A stretch of 64,000 nt of DNA, taken from positions 1-64,000 of the forward strand of contig NZ_FMIR01000012.1 in NCBI RefSeq assembly GCF_900095745.1, in the 5' to 3' direction. The stretch is from Microbacterium oxydans. GTDB lineage: Bacteria > Actinomycetota > Actinomycetes > Actinomycetales > Microbacteriaceae. The translations under genes were made by a program, and so were the position numbers. Every line of letters begins with the position of its first letter. Within the stretch, counting starts at the first letter, position 1. Under the pieces are notes generated by a model, which had not been told where the DNA came from, ran no database searches, and saw only the letters and a program-made list of their open reading frames with translations. Positions 50,111 to 60,802 of the stretch are shown piece by piece.

Positions 50111-50767
50111 TCAGGATTCGGCGGGTGCCGAAGGCAGCTCCGGGCCGTAGTTCCACGACAGGATGGCGGGCTGCTCGCGCGCGAAGCCGAGCACCGACAC
50201 CGATCCGGCATCCAGGCTGATCTGGGCGCCGAAGCGCGGAGCGAGTCGCAGGTACACCGCCGTCAGGATGCGCAGGAAGTGGCCGTGGGCCACCAGTGCG
50301 ACATCCCCCTGCGACATGGCCGGGAGCACCCGCGTGAGCACGCGCGACGCTCGCGCGGCGACCTCTTCCACGGTCTCGCCGGGGGTGCGTCCGGGGATCA
50401 CTCCGTGGGTGAACGTGCTCCAGCCGTAGCCGAGCTCCGCACGGATGTCCTTCGTGGTGCGACCCTCGTACCCGCCGTAGTCCCACTCGACGAGGAGCGG
50501 GTCGATCTCGGCGTGGAGGCCCGCGAGTTCCGCGGTGCGCTGCGCACGGACGAGAGGAGAGGTCAGAACGAGGGAGAAGTCGTAGTCCGCGACGAGCCCA
50601 CCGGCGCGACGGGCCAGACCCTCTCCCCGCGCGGTGAGAGGGATGTCCGTGAGCCCCGTGTGCCTCCCGGTCCGCGACCATTCGGTCTCGCCGTGGCGCA
50701 GGAGGACCAGCTTTCCGGTCGGTGCTTCGGGGGCGGGGTGTTCGAGTATCGGTTCGTGTGCGGGCAC
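50111..50767 (-). CDS. Histidine-phosphatase-family protein
   Basis: The 218-aa protein has the RHG motif VLLRHGETEWS near residue 18, the Glu segment LLVEWDYGGYEG and a later VALVAHGHFLR with the second His. It is a phosphoglycerate-mutase-like phosphatase of unknown substrate. The GTG start (50767) follows TACGGT by 6 bases; the upstream reading is in the J-domain gene. Confidence 0.9.
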   Translation of the reverse strand: MPAHEPILEHPAPEAPTGKLVLLRHGETEWSRTGRHTGLTDIPLTARGEGLARRAGGLVADYDFSLVLTSPLVRAQRTAELAGLHAEIDPLLVEWDYGGYEGRTTKDIRAELGYGWSTFTHGVIPGRTPGETVEEVAARASRVLTRVLPAMSQGDVALVAHGHFLRILTAVYLRLAPRFGAQISLDAGSVSVLGFAREQPAILSWNYGPELPSAPAES

Positions 50768-50798
50768 AACGACACCGTAACCCCCGCCGGCGTCGGAG

Positions 50799-51719
50799 TC
50801 AGACGAAGCGGACGGTCTGCTGCAGTCGGGTGCGCACGTCGAACAGCTCGTTGCCGCCGATGGCCCGCGCCTGTGGAACGCCCTGACGCAGCACCATCGC
50901 GAGCGCGCTGCGCCGCACCACCACGACCGGGACGCCCCTGGTCGTGCCGAGCGGGGTGACCGCCTGGGAGAGGTCGTCGTCGGGGAGCACGATGATCGCA
51001 CCGCCGAACTTCACGCGGGCAGCCTTGGCGACCGTGCGCATCCGCCCGAGCGCGGCGGTCACGGGCGCGCGGGTGCCGAGGCTCGGACCGGTGATCTCGC
51101 CGCGGCGGAAGCCGACCACCCCGCCGAAGTCCTCCGACATGACGCCGTACAGACCCGACGGGCCGAGCACCACGTGGTCGAGCTTGTCGTCGGCGGTGGC
51201 TCCCGCGGCGACGTCGTGCCACACCGTGAAGCCCATGCCCAGGTCGGACACCGTGCGCGCGGTCGCCTCTTCCGCCAGCGCATCGGCGAGGAGCCGGCGC
51301 AGATCCCGAGGCGCCGAGCGCACGAGTGCGGGGTCGTAGGGATCGGGGACCTCGACGCCACGGCCGGCCCATTCGCGGATGAGGTCGAGGTAGCGCTCGC
51401 GCCGCCAGCCGCCGGGGTGGCCGTACGACCGGGCGCGGGGGCGGGTGTCGGTGCGGGTCGGCGGCGGCCGCCATCCGCTCCACTCGGAGCCCGCCTCGTG
51501 GGTCACACCGGTCCGGCGGTCGTAGGCGGCGCGGCCCTCTGCCGTGCCGATCAGCTCCCAGGCGCGCTGCACCTGGATGAAGATCGCCGCGTCACCACCG
51601 GTGTCGGGGTGGGTCTGGCGCAGGCGCAGACGGTAGGCGCGGCGCAGCTCGACGTCATCGACGCCGGGGTCGACCTCGAGGATCTCGTAGGCCGAAGCCG
51701 AGAGCGGACTGTCGAACAT
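50799..51719 (-). CDS. J-domain protein with C-terminal NERD-like domain
   Basis: The 306-aa protein has an N-terminal J domain with the HPD motif HPDTGGD (about 36-42) and a C-terminal domain beginning LDHVVLGPSGLYGVMSEDFGG that resembles a NERD/nuclease-like beta fold. It may recruit Hsp70 to some task; a DNA role is possible but unsupported. GGAGGGAG precedes the ATG. Confidence 0.78.
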   Translation of the reverse strand: MFDSPLSASAYEILEVDPGVDDVELRRAYRLRLRQTHPDTGGDAAIFIQVQRAWELIGTAEGRAAYDRRTGVTHEAGSEWSGWRPPPTRTDTRPRARSYGHPGGWRRERYLDLIREWAGRGVEVPDPYDPALVRSAPRDLRRLLADALAEEATARTVSDLGMGFTVWHDVAAGATADDKLDHVVLGPSGLYGVMSEDFGGVVGFRRGEITGPSLGTRAPVTAALGRMRTVAKAARVKFGGAIIVLPDDDLSQAVTPLGTTRGVPVVVVRRSALAMVLRQGVPQARAIGGNELFDVRTRLQQTVRFV

Positions 51720-51789
51720 CGCTCTCCCTCCGCGACCGCGGCATCCAGGATATCCGCCGGATCTTGTGGTTTCGCCGTTCCCGCCGGGT

Positions 51790-52443
51790 TCAGTCGGGCA
51801 CGTCGACGATGCGCTCGACGCCCAGCACGGGGATGACCGAACCCGCGGATGCGGCGGCCAGGTCGTCGGCGAGCCGGGGGAGTTCTGCCTCCGGAGCCCA
51901 CAGCTCGAGCGTCGCGGTCGCCGTGTAGGTCGGTTCGCCGAGCGTCGCACCGTGATGCACCGCCCACTCGCGCAGCAGGTTGTCGTAGCGCCCGGCATCC
52001 GCATGCGGAACTTCGAGCGTTACCTGCCTGAGCGCCGCACGCCGCACGAGGGCCGCCAGGTCGAGCGCCTCCGACACCGCCGAGGAGTATGCCCGTACGA
52101 GCCCGCCCGCCCCGAGCTTCACGCCGCCGAAGTACCGGGTCACGACCGCGACCACGTCGGTCAGCTCGCGTCGACGCAGCACCTCGAGCATCGGGATCCC
52201 CGCGGTGCCCGACGGTTCTCCGTCATCCGACGATCGCGCCTGATCACCGAGCAGGCCCGTGACCATCGCGGTGCAGTTGTGGTTCGCGTCCCAGGCCCGC
52301 TTGCGGATGCCGGCGATCACCGCTTCGGCCCGCTCGACCGACGTGACGGGCTCGATGCGGGTGAGGAAGCGCGACTTGCGGATGACCGTCTCGTGCTCGA
52401 CCGCGGCCGCGATGGTCGCGGGGTAGCTGCGGGCGGAGGTCAC
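51790..52443 (-). CDS. YigZ/IMPACT-family protein
   Basis: The 217-aa protein has the IMPACT/UPF0029 core with SRFLTRIEPVTS, DANHNCTAMVTG, EPSGTAGIPMLEVL and VVTRYFGGVKLGAGGLVRAYSSA. Members bind the ribosome or affect translation; the bacterial role is not settled. GTG 52443 is preferred over GTG 52452 because it lies 7 bases after TATCGT. Confidence 0.93.
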   Translation of the reverse strand: MTSARSYPATIAAAVEHETVIRKSRFLTRIEPVTSVERAEAVIAGIRKRAWDANHNCTAMVTGLLGDQARSSDDGEPSGTAGIPMLEVLRRRELTDVVAVVTRYFGGVKLGAGGLVRAYSSAVSEALDLAALVRRAALRQVTLEVPHADAGRYDNLLREWAVHHGATLGEPTYTATATLELWAPEAELPRLADDLAAASAGSVIPVLGVERIVDVPD

Positions 52444-52473
52444 CCGCCTCACGATACCGAGGCCGTCGGCGGC

Positions 52474-53613
<1,140 letters not shown>

Positions 53614-53663
53614 TCACCCTCCCGCCCGATCCTCCTCGGCGCCGTCGCGGCTGGACTGGACCC

Positions 53664-55796
53664 ATGCTCCGCACCCTCCGCTCCCTTCCGCTGTGGCTCA
53701 CCTCTCGACGCGGCGGGTGGATCTCCCTGCTGATCGCGGTCGTGGCTTTCACGGCGCTCCTCGGCGCCCTCGGTCGCGCATCGCTCCCCTCGGGCAACGA
53801 CGTGGCTCCGCCGGACTCCGAATCGGCTCGGGCGGCGGCGCTCGCCGAGCAGTTCCCCGACGCGGACGAGCACGCGGTGCTGCTGGTCGCGGCTCGCGAT
53901 GACGGCGGACGCCTCGGCGATGCAGACCTCGCTGCACTCGGATCCCTCGCCACCGATGTCGAGGCGCAGACGGGGGTCGCACCGCGGGGTCCGATCGTCA
54001 GCGACGACGGGCAGGCAGCGGTGATCCAGGCGACGCTGACCCTGGACGAGGCCGACGACGATGCCGCCGCGGATGCCGTGCACGGCCTGCGCGACAGCGT
54101 GGCCGAGCACCCGATCGACGGGGTGAGCGTGCAGGTCACGGGTGGCCCCGCGTTCGGCGTGGACGTCGCCTCCGCGTTCGACGGTGCCGACTTCACGCTG
54201 CTGATGGTGACGCTCGGTATCGTCGCGCTGCTGCTCATCGTCACCTACCGCTCGCCCGTGCTCTGGATGATCCCGCTCATGGTGGTCGCCCTCGCCGACC
54301 AGCTGGCGAACAAGGCGACGGCGGCTATCGGGGCGGGGCTCGGCCTGCAGTTCGATTCCGGGATCGTGAGTGTGCTCGTGTTCGGGGCCGGGACGAACTA
54401 CGCCCTCCTGCTCATCTCCCGTTATCGCGAAGAGCTCGCACGAGACACCGACCACCGGCGCGCACTGGTCGCCGCCTGGCGCGCGACCGTGCCCGCCATC
54501 GTCGCCTCGAACGTGACCGTGGTCCTCGCCCTTTCCACGCTCGCGTTCGCCGTGATCCCCGGCACCCGCGGGCTCGGCATCGCCTCGGCCGTCGGCCTCC
54601 TCATCGCGCTCGCCGCGGTGCTGCTGGTGCTTCCGCCGGCTCTCGCCGTGTGCGGTCGACGGATCTTCTGGCCCTTCGCGCCGCGCGTCGGCGACGGCGC
54701 CGTGACCGGGCGCGCCTGGGGAGCGGTGGCGACGCGGGTCTCCCGCCGTCCGTGGGTGCCGCTCGTCGGCGGGCTCGCGCTTCTCGGAGTCTTCGCGGGT
54801 GGCCTCGCCGGAGCATCCGTCGGTCTCACGCAGGTCGAGAAGTTCCGGGTCGAGTCGGAGTCGGCGGCAGGGCTCACGGCGCTCGGCGAGCACTTCCCCG
54901 CCGGCGAGGCGCAGCCGATGATCGTGATCGGCGACACGGCAGAGGTCGAGGCGCTCACTGCCGCGGTCGAAGACGTGCCCGGTGTGCTCCGGGTGTCCGC
55001 GACGGGGGAGAGCGCCGACGGCACGCTCACCCGATTGCTCGTCGTTGGAGAGCCGGCGCCCGGCACGACCGAGAGCCTCGATCTCGTCCGGGAAGTGCGG
55101 GGCGCGGCGGCGGCGACACCCGGTGCCGATGCCGTCGTGGGCGGACCGGTCGCTGCGGATCTCGACGCCCGTGAGGGCAACCGGCGCGACCTGCAGCTCA
55201 TCGTCCCGCTCGTGCTCGCGGTCAGTCTGCTCGTGCTCCTCCTGCTGCTGCGCTCCCTGGTGGCGCCCGTGCTGCTGCTCGCCGTGAACATCCTCAGCGC
55301 GGTCGCGGCGATCGGTGCGGGCACCTGGCTGAGCCGGATGCTGTTCGGATGGGACGCGCTCGACCTGCAGGTGCCGCTGCTGTCGTTCCTGTTCCTGGTG
55401 GCACTCGGCATCGATTACACGATCTTCCTGGTCCACCGGGCGCGGGTCGAGGCACGCACCGTCGGTACCCGGCAGGGGATGGTGGTGGCGCTCACCGCGA
55501 CAGGTGGCGTGATCACCAGCGCCGGCGTCGTGCTCGCCGCCGTGTTCGCCGCGCTCGGACTGCTTCCGTTGGTCACGCTCGGTCAGATCGGGCTCATCGT
55601 CGGGATCGGTGTGCTCGTCGACACCTTCGTCGTGCGGACCCTGATCGTGCCCGCGCTCTTCGCCATCGTCGGCGATCGGATGTGGTGGCCGGGGAGTGTG
55701 GGGCGCGACGGATCCCGCGCCGATCGAGGTGCAGATCGACCGCACGGGGGAGAATACGAGGATGCCGCAGTCGCCACCTCTCCCGACGCGGGCTGA
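53664..55796 (+). CDS. MMPL-family membrane exporter
   Basis: The 710-aa RND/MMPL-type protein has two repeats, each with a periplasmic loop and a bundle of helices. The first starts near residue 19 (WISLLIAVVAFTALLGALG). The motif FGAGTNYALLLISRYREEL and, in the second half, ALGIDYTIFLVHRARVE carry the charged residues used in proton coupling. It probably exports lipids, peptides or drugs. ATG 53664 is used; ATG 53601 would add 21 residues. The kinase gene overlaps its end by 35 bases. Confidence 0.88.
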   Translation: MLRTLRSLPLWLTSRRGGWISLLIAVVAFTALLGALGRASLPSGNDVAPPDSESARAAALAEQFPDADEHAVLLVAARDDGGRLGDADLAALGSLATDVEAQTGVAPRGPIVSDDGQAAVIQATLTLDEADDDAAADAVHGLRDSVAEHPIDGVSVQVTGGPAFGVDVASAFDGADFTLLMVTLGIVALLLIVTYRSPVLWMIPLMVVALADQLANKATAAIGAGLGLQFDSGIVSVLVFGAGTNYALLLISRYREELARDTDHRRALVAAWRATVPAIVASNVTVVLALSTLAFAVIPGTRGLGIASAVGLLIALAAVLLVLPPALAVCGRRIFWPFAPRVGDGAVTGRAWGAVATRVSRRPWVPLVGGLALLGVFAGGLAGASVGLTQVEKFRVESESAAGLTALGEHFPAGEAQPMIVIGDTAEVEALTAAVEDVPGVLRVSATGESADGTLTRLLVVGEPAPGTTESLDLVREVRGAAAATPGADAVVGGPVAADLDAREGNRRDLQLIVPLVLAVSLLVLLLLLRSLVAPVLLLAVNILSAVAAIGAGTWLSRMLFGWDALDLQVPLLSFLFLVALGIDYTIFLVHRARVEARTVGTRQGMVVALTATGGVITSAGVVLAAVFAALGLLPLVTLGQIGLIVGIGVLVDTFVVRTLIVPALFAIVGDRMWWPGSVGRDGSRADRGADRPHGGEYEDAAVATSPDAG

Positions 55797-57069
55797 GCGC
55801 ACCGCCCGCTCCGAGCGGGCGGCCGGCTTCCGCGCGCCGCGTACCTGGGCGAGCCTGGTCGGGTCGATCCGGATCGGGCAGGCCCTGATCACGGTCGTGC
55901 TGCTCGTGATCGGCGCCTGGCGTGCCGCGGTCGATGGGGTTCCGCTGCCGTGGGTCCTCGCCCTCTCGCTCGTGTTCCTCGGCTGGTACGGCGGCGGGCT
56001 GCTGCTCAGCGAGCGCACCTCGGATCGTCGTCTGGCGACCTGGTGGCTGCTCGGGCTGACGCTCATCTGGCTCGGCGCGGTCGTCGTCTCGCCGGAGTTC
56101 GTGTGGCTCGCCTTCCCGCTGTGGCTGCTGGCCGGATTCGTGATGCGTCTGCGGTGGGCGCTGCTGCTCAGCGTGGCGATCCTCGCCGTCGTGGTGACTG
56201 CCCCGCTGCTGCACACCGGCACCACGAGCTACGCGAACGTGATCGGGCCGCTCGTCGGCGGCGTCTTCGCGCTGGGAATGTCTCGCGGCTATCTGGAGCT
56301 CGTCCGCGACGGGAGGGAGCGCCGTCGACTGATCGCCTCGCTCGTCGCGACCCAGGAGGAGATGTCGGCGCTCCAGGACGAACTCGCCCGCACGCAGCGC
56401 GAGTCGGGGGCGAGCGAGGAGCGCACCCGGGTCTCGCGCGACATCCACGACACGATCGCGCAGAGCGTGTCGTCGATCGGGATGCTGGCGCGCTCCGCCC
56501 TGGAGGCGGACGATCCCGCGCAGAGTAATCGCGCGCTCGAGCAGATCGACGCGCTCTCCGTCGAAGGGCTGGCCGATGCGCGACGCATCGTGAACGCGCT
56601 GATGCCGGCCGAACTCGAATCCACGGCCCTCGGCGACGCGCTCGCCCGCATGCTGGAGCGCCTGATCGACGAGACCGGGATCGAGGCGACCCTGCACGCC
56701 GACGACGACCTGCCGGCGCTTGGCATCGACGCCGAGGTCGCCCTGCTGCGGACGGCGCAGTCGGCCCTCGCGAACGTCCGCTCCCACGCATCCGCGTCGC
56801 GCGTGGTGGTGACCCTGGCCGATGCGGGCGACGCGGTGCGGCTCGACATCGTCGACGACGGCATCGGGTTCGACGCGAGGCACTGGGATGCGCAGGGCGG
56901 CGTCGGCGGCCAGGGCGGCGGCTACGGGCTGCGCTCGATGCGGGCACGGCTGCGGGAGCTCGGCGGAGGACTCGATGTGGAGAGCGCTCCGGGCGACGGC
57001 ACCGCGCTCTCGGCACATGTCCCGCTCGGCGGCATGGCGCAGGGGCGACGGACCGGAGGCGAGGGATGA
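55762..57069 (+). CDS. NarL-type sensor histidine kinase
   Basis: The 435-aa kinase has five or six N-terminal helices, a coiled coil (about 187-220), the HisKA_3 box RVSRDIHDTIAQSVSSIG with His229, and a HATPase_c domain (DIVDDGIGFD, GGGYGLRSMRARLREL). It is one of the actinobacterial DesK-like sensors with no clear ligand domain. The start lies within the MMPL end (35-base overlap). It probably controls the exporter. Confidence 0.92.
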   Translation: MPQSPPLPTRAERTARSERAAGFRAPRTWASLVGSIRIGQALITVVLLVIGAWRAAVDGVPLPWVLALSLVFLGWYGGGLLLSERTSDRRLATWWLLGLTLIWLGAVVVSPEFVWLAFPLWLLAGFVMRLRWALLLSVAILAVVVTAPLLHTGTTSYANVIGPLVGGVFALGMSRGYLELVRDGRERRRLIASLVATQEEMSALQDELARTQRESGASEERTRVSRDIHDTIAQSVSSIGMLARSALEADDPAQSNRALEQIDALSVEGLADARRIVNALMPAELESTALGDALARMLERLIDETGIEATLHADDDLPALGIDAEVALLRTAQSALANVRSHASASRVVVTLADAGDAVRLDIVDDGIGFDARHWDAQGGVGGQGGGYGLRSMRARLRELGGGLDVESAPGDGTALSAHVPLGGMAQGRRTGGEG

Positions 57070-57689
57070 CTCCGGTTCGCGTGCTGCTCGTCGACGATCA
57101 CCCCATCGTCCGGGCCGGGGTGCGCTCGCTGTTCGATCACCGCGACGACGTCGAGGTGATCGGCGAGGCGGCTTCCGGAGAGGAAGCCGTGGTTCTCGCC
57201 CGGCACCTGCATCCTGATGTCGTGCTCTGCGATCTGCGGCTCGGCGCGGGCATGGACGGCGTGCAGACGACCGCCGCGCTGCGCGCGCAGGACCCGGCTC
57301 CGGCCGTGCTGATCCTGACGACTTTCGACCGCGACGCCGAGATCCTCGGGGCGATCGAGGCGGGAGCAGCCGGTTACCTGCTCAAGGATGTCGCACCGGA
57401 CGACATCGTGCGGGCGATCCGCCAGGCCGCGTCCGGCGGGCTCGTGCTCACCCCCGAACTCAGCGCGCGCGTCGTGCAGGTCATGCGTGCGCCGCGGGTG
57501 CGCCTGACCGACCGCGAGCTCGACGTGCTCCGGCTGCTCGACACGGGCGCATCGAACCGCGAGATCGCGAAGACCCTGTTCGTGACCGAGGCCACCGTGA
57601 AGACCCACCTCGTGCACGTGTTCGAGAAGCTCGGCGCCGACAGTCGCGCCCGCGCCATCGCGATCGCCCGCGACACCGGGCTCCTCTGA
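57066..57689 (+). CDS. NarL/LuxR-family response regulator
   Basis: The 207-aa regulator has a receiver with Asp56 (VLCDLRLGAGMDG) and a C-terminal LuxR HTH (LTDRELDVLRLLDTGASNREIAKTLFVTEATVKTHLVHVFEKLG). It overlaps the kinase gene by ATGA and forms a two-component pair with it. Confidence 0.95.
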   Translation: MTPVRVLLVDDHPIVRAGVRSLFDHRDDVEVIGEAASGEEAVVLARHLHPDVVLCDLRLGAGMDGVQTTAALRAQDPAPAVLILTTFDRDAEILGAIEAGAAGYLLKDVAPDDIVRAIRQAASGGLVLTPELSARVVQVMRAPRVRLTDRELDVLRLLDTGASNREIAKTLFVTEATVKTHLVHVFEKLGADSRARAIAIARDTGLL

Positions 57690-57703
57690 GCGGGGGAGCT
57701 CAG
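57686..57703. terminator. Short hairpin between response regulator and CycA-type genes
   Basis: CTGAGC and GCTCAG are 6-bp arms around GGGGGA, overlapping both stop codons of the convergent genes. Weak as a terminator. Confidence 0.4.
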
Positions 57704-59175
57704 TCCGTGTCCGCCTCGACCGAGTCGTCGCGCAGGTGCGCGATGTGCGCCGCGTGCCGAGTCAGGTGGTTCGGCGACTTCCGCACGAACAGCCACGCCA
57801 CGAACAACAGCACGAACCAGATCGGCGTCACCAGCAGCGCGGTCAGCGTGTCGGGCTGGGTCGTGAGCGCCCACAGGACGAAGACGAAGAACGCGAGCAC
57901 CACGTAGACCATGAACACCCCGCCCGGCATCCGGAACGTCGATGCGGCGACCTTATCCTTGCGGGTGCGTCGGTACACGAGGTAGCTGCAGAGGAAGATC
58001 GTCCACACGAACATGAAGCACAGCGCCGAGACCGTGGTCACCATGTCGAAGGCCGTGCCGATGTCCTTGCCCGCGTACAGCAGCACGACGCCGGACAGCA
58101 GCAGGATGCACGAGAGGAACAGGGCGTTCTGCGGCACCCGGCGACGCGAGAGCCGACCGAAGATCCGCGGGGCATCCCCGTCCTGTGCGAGGCCGAACAC
58201 CATGCGCGAGGTCGAGTAGATGCCGGAGTTGGCGCTCGACATCGCCGAGGTCAGCACGACCAGGTTCACGACCGTCGCCGCGATGCCGAGTCCGGCGAGG
58301 GCGAACATCGCGATGAACGGACTCTCGCCGGCGACGTACTCGGTCCACGGGGTCACCGCCATCAGCACGATGAGTGCGCCCACGTAGAAGAGCAGGATGC
58401 GGATCGGGATCGCGTTGATCGCCTTCGGCAGATTGCGCTTCGGGTCCTTGGTCTCGGCGGCCGCGGTGCCGACCAGCTCGATGCCGACGAACGCGAACAC
58501 CGCGATCTGGAAGCCGGCGACGAAGCCCATGAAGCCGTGCGGGAACATGCCGCCGTGCTCCCACAGGTTCGAGAAGCTCGCAGTCCCCGCATCGTGCTGG
58601 AAGCCCGTGAAGATCATGACCAGACCGGTGACGATGAGCGCCACGATCGCCACGATCTTGATGAGCGCGAACCAGAACTCCATCTCCCCGAATGCGGCGA
58701 CGGTCGGCAGGTTCAGGGCGAGCAGGATCACGATCACGAGGACGCCGGGGATCCACAGCGGGATGCCGGGGATGAGTGCATCCGTGTAGCCGGCGATCGC
58801 GATCACATCGGCGACGCCGGTGACCACCCAGCAGAACCAGTAGGTCCACCCGGTGAAGAATCCCGCCCACGGCCCGAGCAGATCGCTCGCGAAGTCGCTG
58901 AACGACTTGTACTTGAGGTTCGACAGCAGCAGTTCGCCCATCGCCCGCATGACGAAGAACAGCATGAAGCCGATGATCATGTAGACGAAGATCACCGATG
59001 GTCCTGCCACCGAGATCGTCTTGCCGCTGCCCATGAACAGGCCGGTTCCGATCGCTCCACCGATCGCGAGCAGCTGGATGTGGCGGTTGCTCAGCGCTCG
59101 CCGCAGGTGCTGCTCCTCCCCGTCGGCATCGGCATCGTGCGTGCTTCCGGTTCCCCCCGGGTGCTGCTTCGTCAC
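57700..59175 (-). CDS. cycA: D-serine/D-alanine/glycine permease (CycA type)
   Basis: The 491-aa amino-acid transporter has 12 helices and the APC-family sequence EEQHLRRALSNRHIQLLAIG, AIGTGLFMGSGKTISVAGPS and RAMGELLLSN, typical of the CycA branch. It imports small neutral amino acids such as D-Ser, D-Ala and Gly with protons. GGAGGACGAGA precedes the GTG start at 59175. It is divergent from a MATE exporter. Confidence 0.88.
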   Translation of the reverse strand: MTKQHPGGTGSTHDADADGEEQHLRRALSNRHIQLLAIGGAIGTGLFMGSGKTISVAGPSVIFVYMIIGFMLFFVMRAMGELLLSNLKYKSFSDFASDLLGPWAGFFTGWTYWFCWVVTGVADVIAIAGYTDALIPGIPLWIPGVLVIVILLALNLPTVAAFGEMEFWFALIKIVAIVALIVTGLVMIFTGFQHDAGTASFSNLWEHGGMFPHGFMGFVAGFQIAVFAFVGIELVGTAAAETKDPKRNLPKAINAIPIRILLFYVGALIVLMAVTPWTEYVAGESPFIAMFALAGLGIAATVVNLVVLTSAMSSANSGIYSTSRMVFGLAQDGDAPRIFGRLSRRRVPQNALFLSCILLLSGVVLLYAGKDIGTAFDMVTTVSALCFMFVWTIFLCSYLVYRRTRKDKVAASTFRMPGGVFMVYVVLAFFVFVLWALTTQPDTLTALLVTPIWFVLLFVAWLFVRKSPNHLTRHAAHIAHLRDDSVEADTD

Positions 59176-59266
59176 TCTCGTCCTCCGGTCTCCGTCGACA
59201 GTTCGGCTCCGACGGTACCTTCCACCTGCCCGACCGACAGAATCGAGATCGGGGATACCGCTCCGC

Positions 59267-59278
59267 CGAATCGATTCG
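59267..59278. promoter_or_regulatory. 12-bp palindrome before the MATE gene
   Basis: CGAATCGATTCG is perfectly symmetrical and lies 2 bases before a TAGGCT -10 box (59280-59285). It probably is a repressor site for the MATE gene. Confidence 0.5.
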
Positions 59279-59329
59279 ATAGGCTTGCCGAGCCCCGATC
59301 CATCCCCCAGTTCTGCGAGCCGCTCCTTC

Positions 59330-60802
59330 ATGGCCACCTCTCTCACCACGGGCCGCCCGTGGCGCGTCATCCTCGCCTTCTCCATCCCGCTGCTCCTCGG
59401 CAACGTGGTGCAGCAGCTGTACCAGTTCGCCGACGCGATCGTCGTCGGACGGCACCTCGGCGTCACCTCCCTCGCGGCGGTGGGCGCCACCGGCAGCCTG
59501 CTGTTCCTCCTGCTCGGTTTCGCCTGGGGTCTGACGAGTGGATTCGCGATCCCCATCGCGCAGGCCTTCGGGGCGCGCGACGATGCGGCCGTGCGCCGTT
59601 CGGTGGCCACGGGAGTGCTCCTCAGCGCCATCACGAGCGTGATCCTGACGGTCGCCGCACCACTCCTCGCGGGCCCGATCCTCGCGCTGCTGCAGACGCC
59701 GCCCGAGCTGATGGCCGAGGCCACGATCTTCACGCAGATCAGCTTCCTCGGTGCCGGCGCGACGATGTTCTTCAACTACCTGTCCGCGATCATCCGCGCG
59801 ATCGGCGACTCCAAGACGCCGCTGGTGTTCCTCACCGTCTCGTGCGTGCTGAACGTCGGGCTCGTCGTGCTGATGGTCGGTCCCCTCGAGTGGGGTGTCG
59901 GCGGCGCCGCGCTCGCGACCGTGGTCGCACAGGCCGTCTCGGTGGCGCTGTGCCTCGAGTTCGTCCGCCGACGTCTGCCGATGCTGCACCTGCGTCGTGC
60001 CGACTGGCGGATCACCGCTGGCGACATCGCCGAGCACCTGCGCCTCGGCCTGCCCATGGGCTTCCAGGCGTCGATCATCGCGATCGGCACGCTCACGGTG
60101 CAGGTGGCGCTGAACACCCTCGGGGCCGATGCGGTCGCCGCCTACACGACCGGGTCCCGCGTCGACAGCCTCGCGGTCGCGCTGCTGTCGTCGCTGGGCC
60201 TCGCGGTCTCGATGTACGCCGCGCAGAATCACGGTGGCCGCCGCCCCGACCGCATCCGGCGCGGAGTCGTCGAGGCGACCTGGATGGCGGTCGCCGCCGG
60301 TGTGTTGCTCGGTGGCCTGCTGATCGCGTTCGGCGCCCCGATGGTGCGGCTGTTCATCGGTGCGGGGTCGGACGACGTGGTCGACATGGCCCACCGGATG
60401 CTCATCATCAACGGCTGCGGCTACTGGGCGCTCGGCATGCTGTTCGTGTTGCGCGGCGCGCTGCAGGGGCTCGGCCACACACTCGTGCCGACCGTGACCG
60501 GCGTGATCGAGCTGGTGATGCGCGTGGGTGCGGCCATCGTGCTGGGCGCATGGATCGGGTTCGACGGCGTCGCGCTGAGCAACCCGCTCGCCTGGGTGGG
60601 CGCGATCGTGCTGCTGGTCCCGGCCTACGTGCGCGCACACCGCGAGCTCGGACGGCTTCCGGTCGCGCCGGCCGAGGCCACCGAGACCTCGGCGATCGCG
60701 ATCGTCGGACCCACCGACGGCTCGATGGTCGTGGATGCCGTCGTCACCCAGCCGTTGCGCGTCGTCCGCCCCCGTCGTCTGCGGTGGCCGAGCCGCCGCT
60801 GA
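59330..60802 (+). CDS. MATE-family efflux transporter
   Basis: The 490-aa protein has 12 helices and the MATE pattern of two six-helix halves (ILAFSIPLLLGNVVQQLYQFADAIVVGR, AFGARDDAAVRR, IIRAIGDSKTPL, and late GYWALGMLFVLRGALQGLG). It exports cationic compounds in exchange for protons or sodium. A 35-residue polar tail ends the protein. No substrate can be named. Confidence 0.92.
   Translation: MATSLTTGRPWRVILAFSIPLLLGNVVQQLYQFADAIVVGRHLGVTSLAAVGATGSLLFLLLGFAWGLTSGFAIPIAQAFGARDDAAVRRSVATGVLLSAITSVILTVAAPLLAGPILALLQTPPELMAEATIFTQISFLGAGATMFFNYLSAIIRAIGDSKTPLVFLTVSCVLNVGLVVLMVGPLEWGVGGAALATVVAQAVSVALCLEFVRRRLPMLHLRRADWRITAGDIAEHLRLGLPMGFQASIIAIGTLTVQVALNTLGADAVAAYTTGSRVDSLAVALLSSLGLAVSMYAAQNHGGRRPDRIRRGVVEATWMAVAAGVLLGGLLIAFGAPMVRLFIGAGSDDVVDMAHRMLIINGCGYWALGMLFVLRGALQGLGHTLVPTVTGVIELVMRVGAAIVLGAWIGFDGVALSNPLAWVGAIVLLVPAYVRAHRELGRLPVAPAEATETSAIAIVGPTDGSMVVDAVVTQPLRVVRPRRLRWPSRR

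Noticed and set aside
50111-51001. Fusion of phosphatase and J-domain protein
   Set aside because: The longer phosphatase reading uses another frame of the J-domain gene; GTG 50767 after TACGGT gives a normal-length phosphatase.
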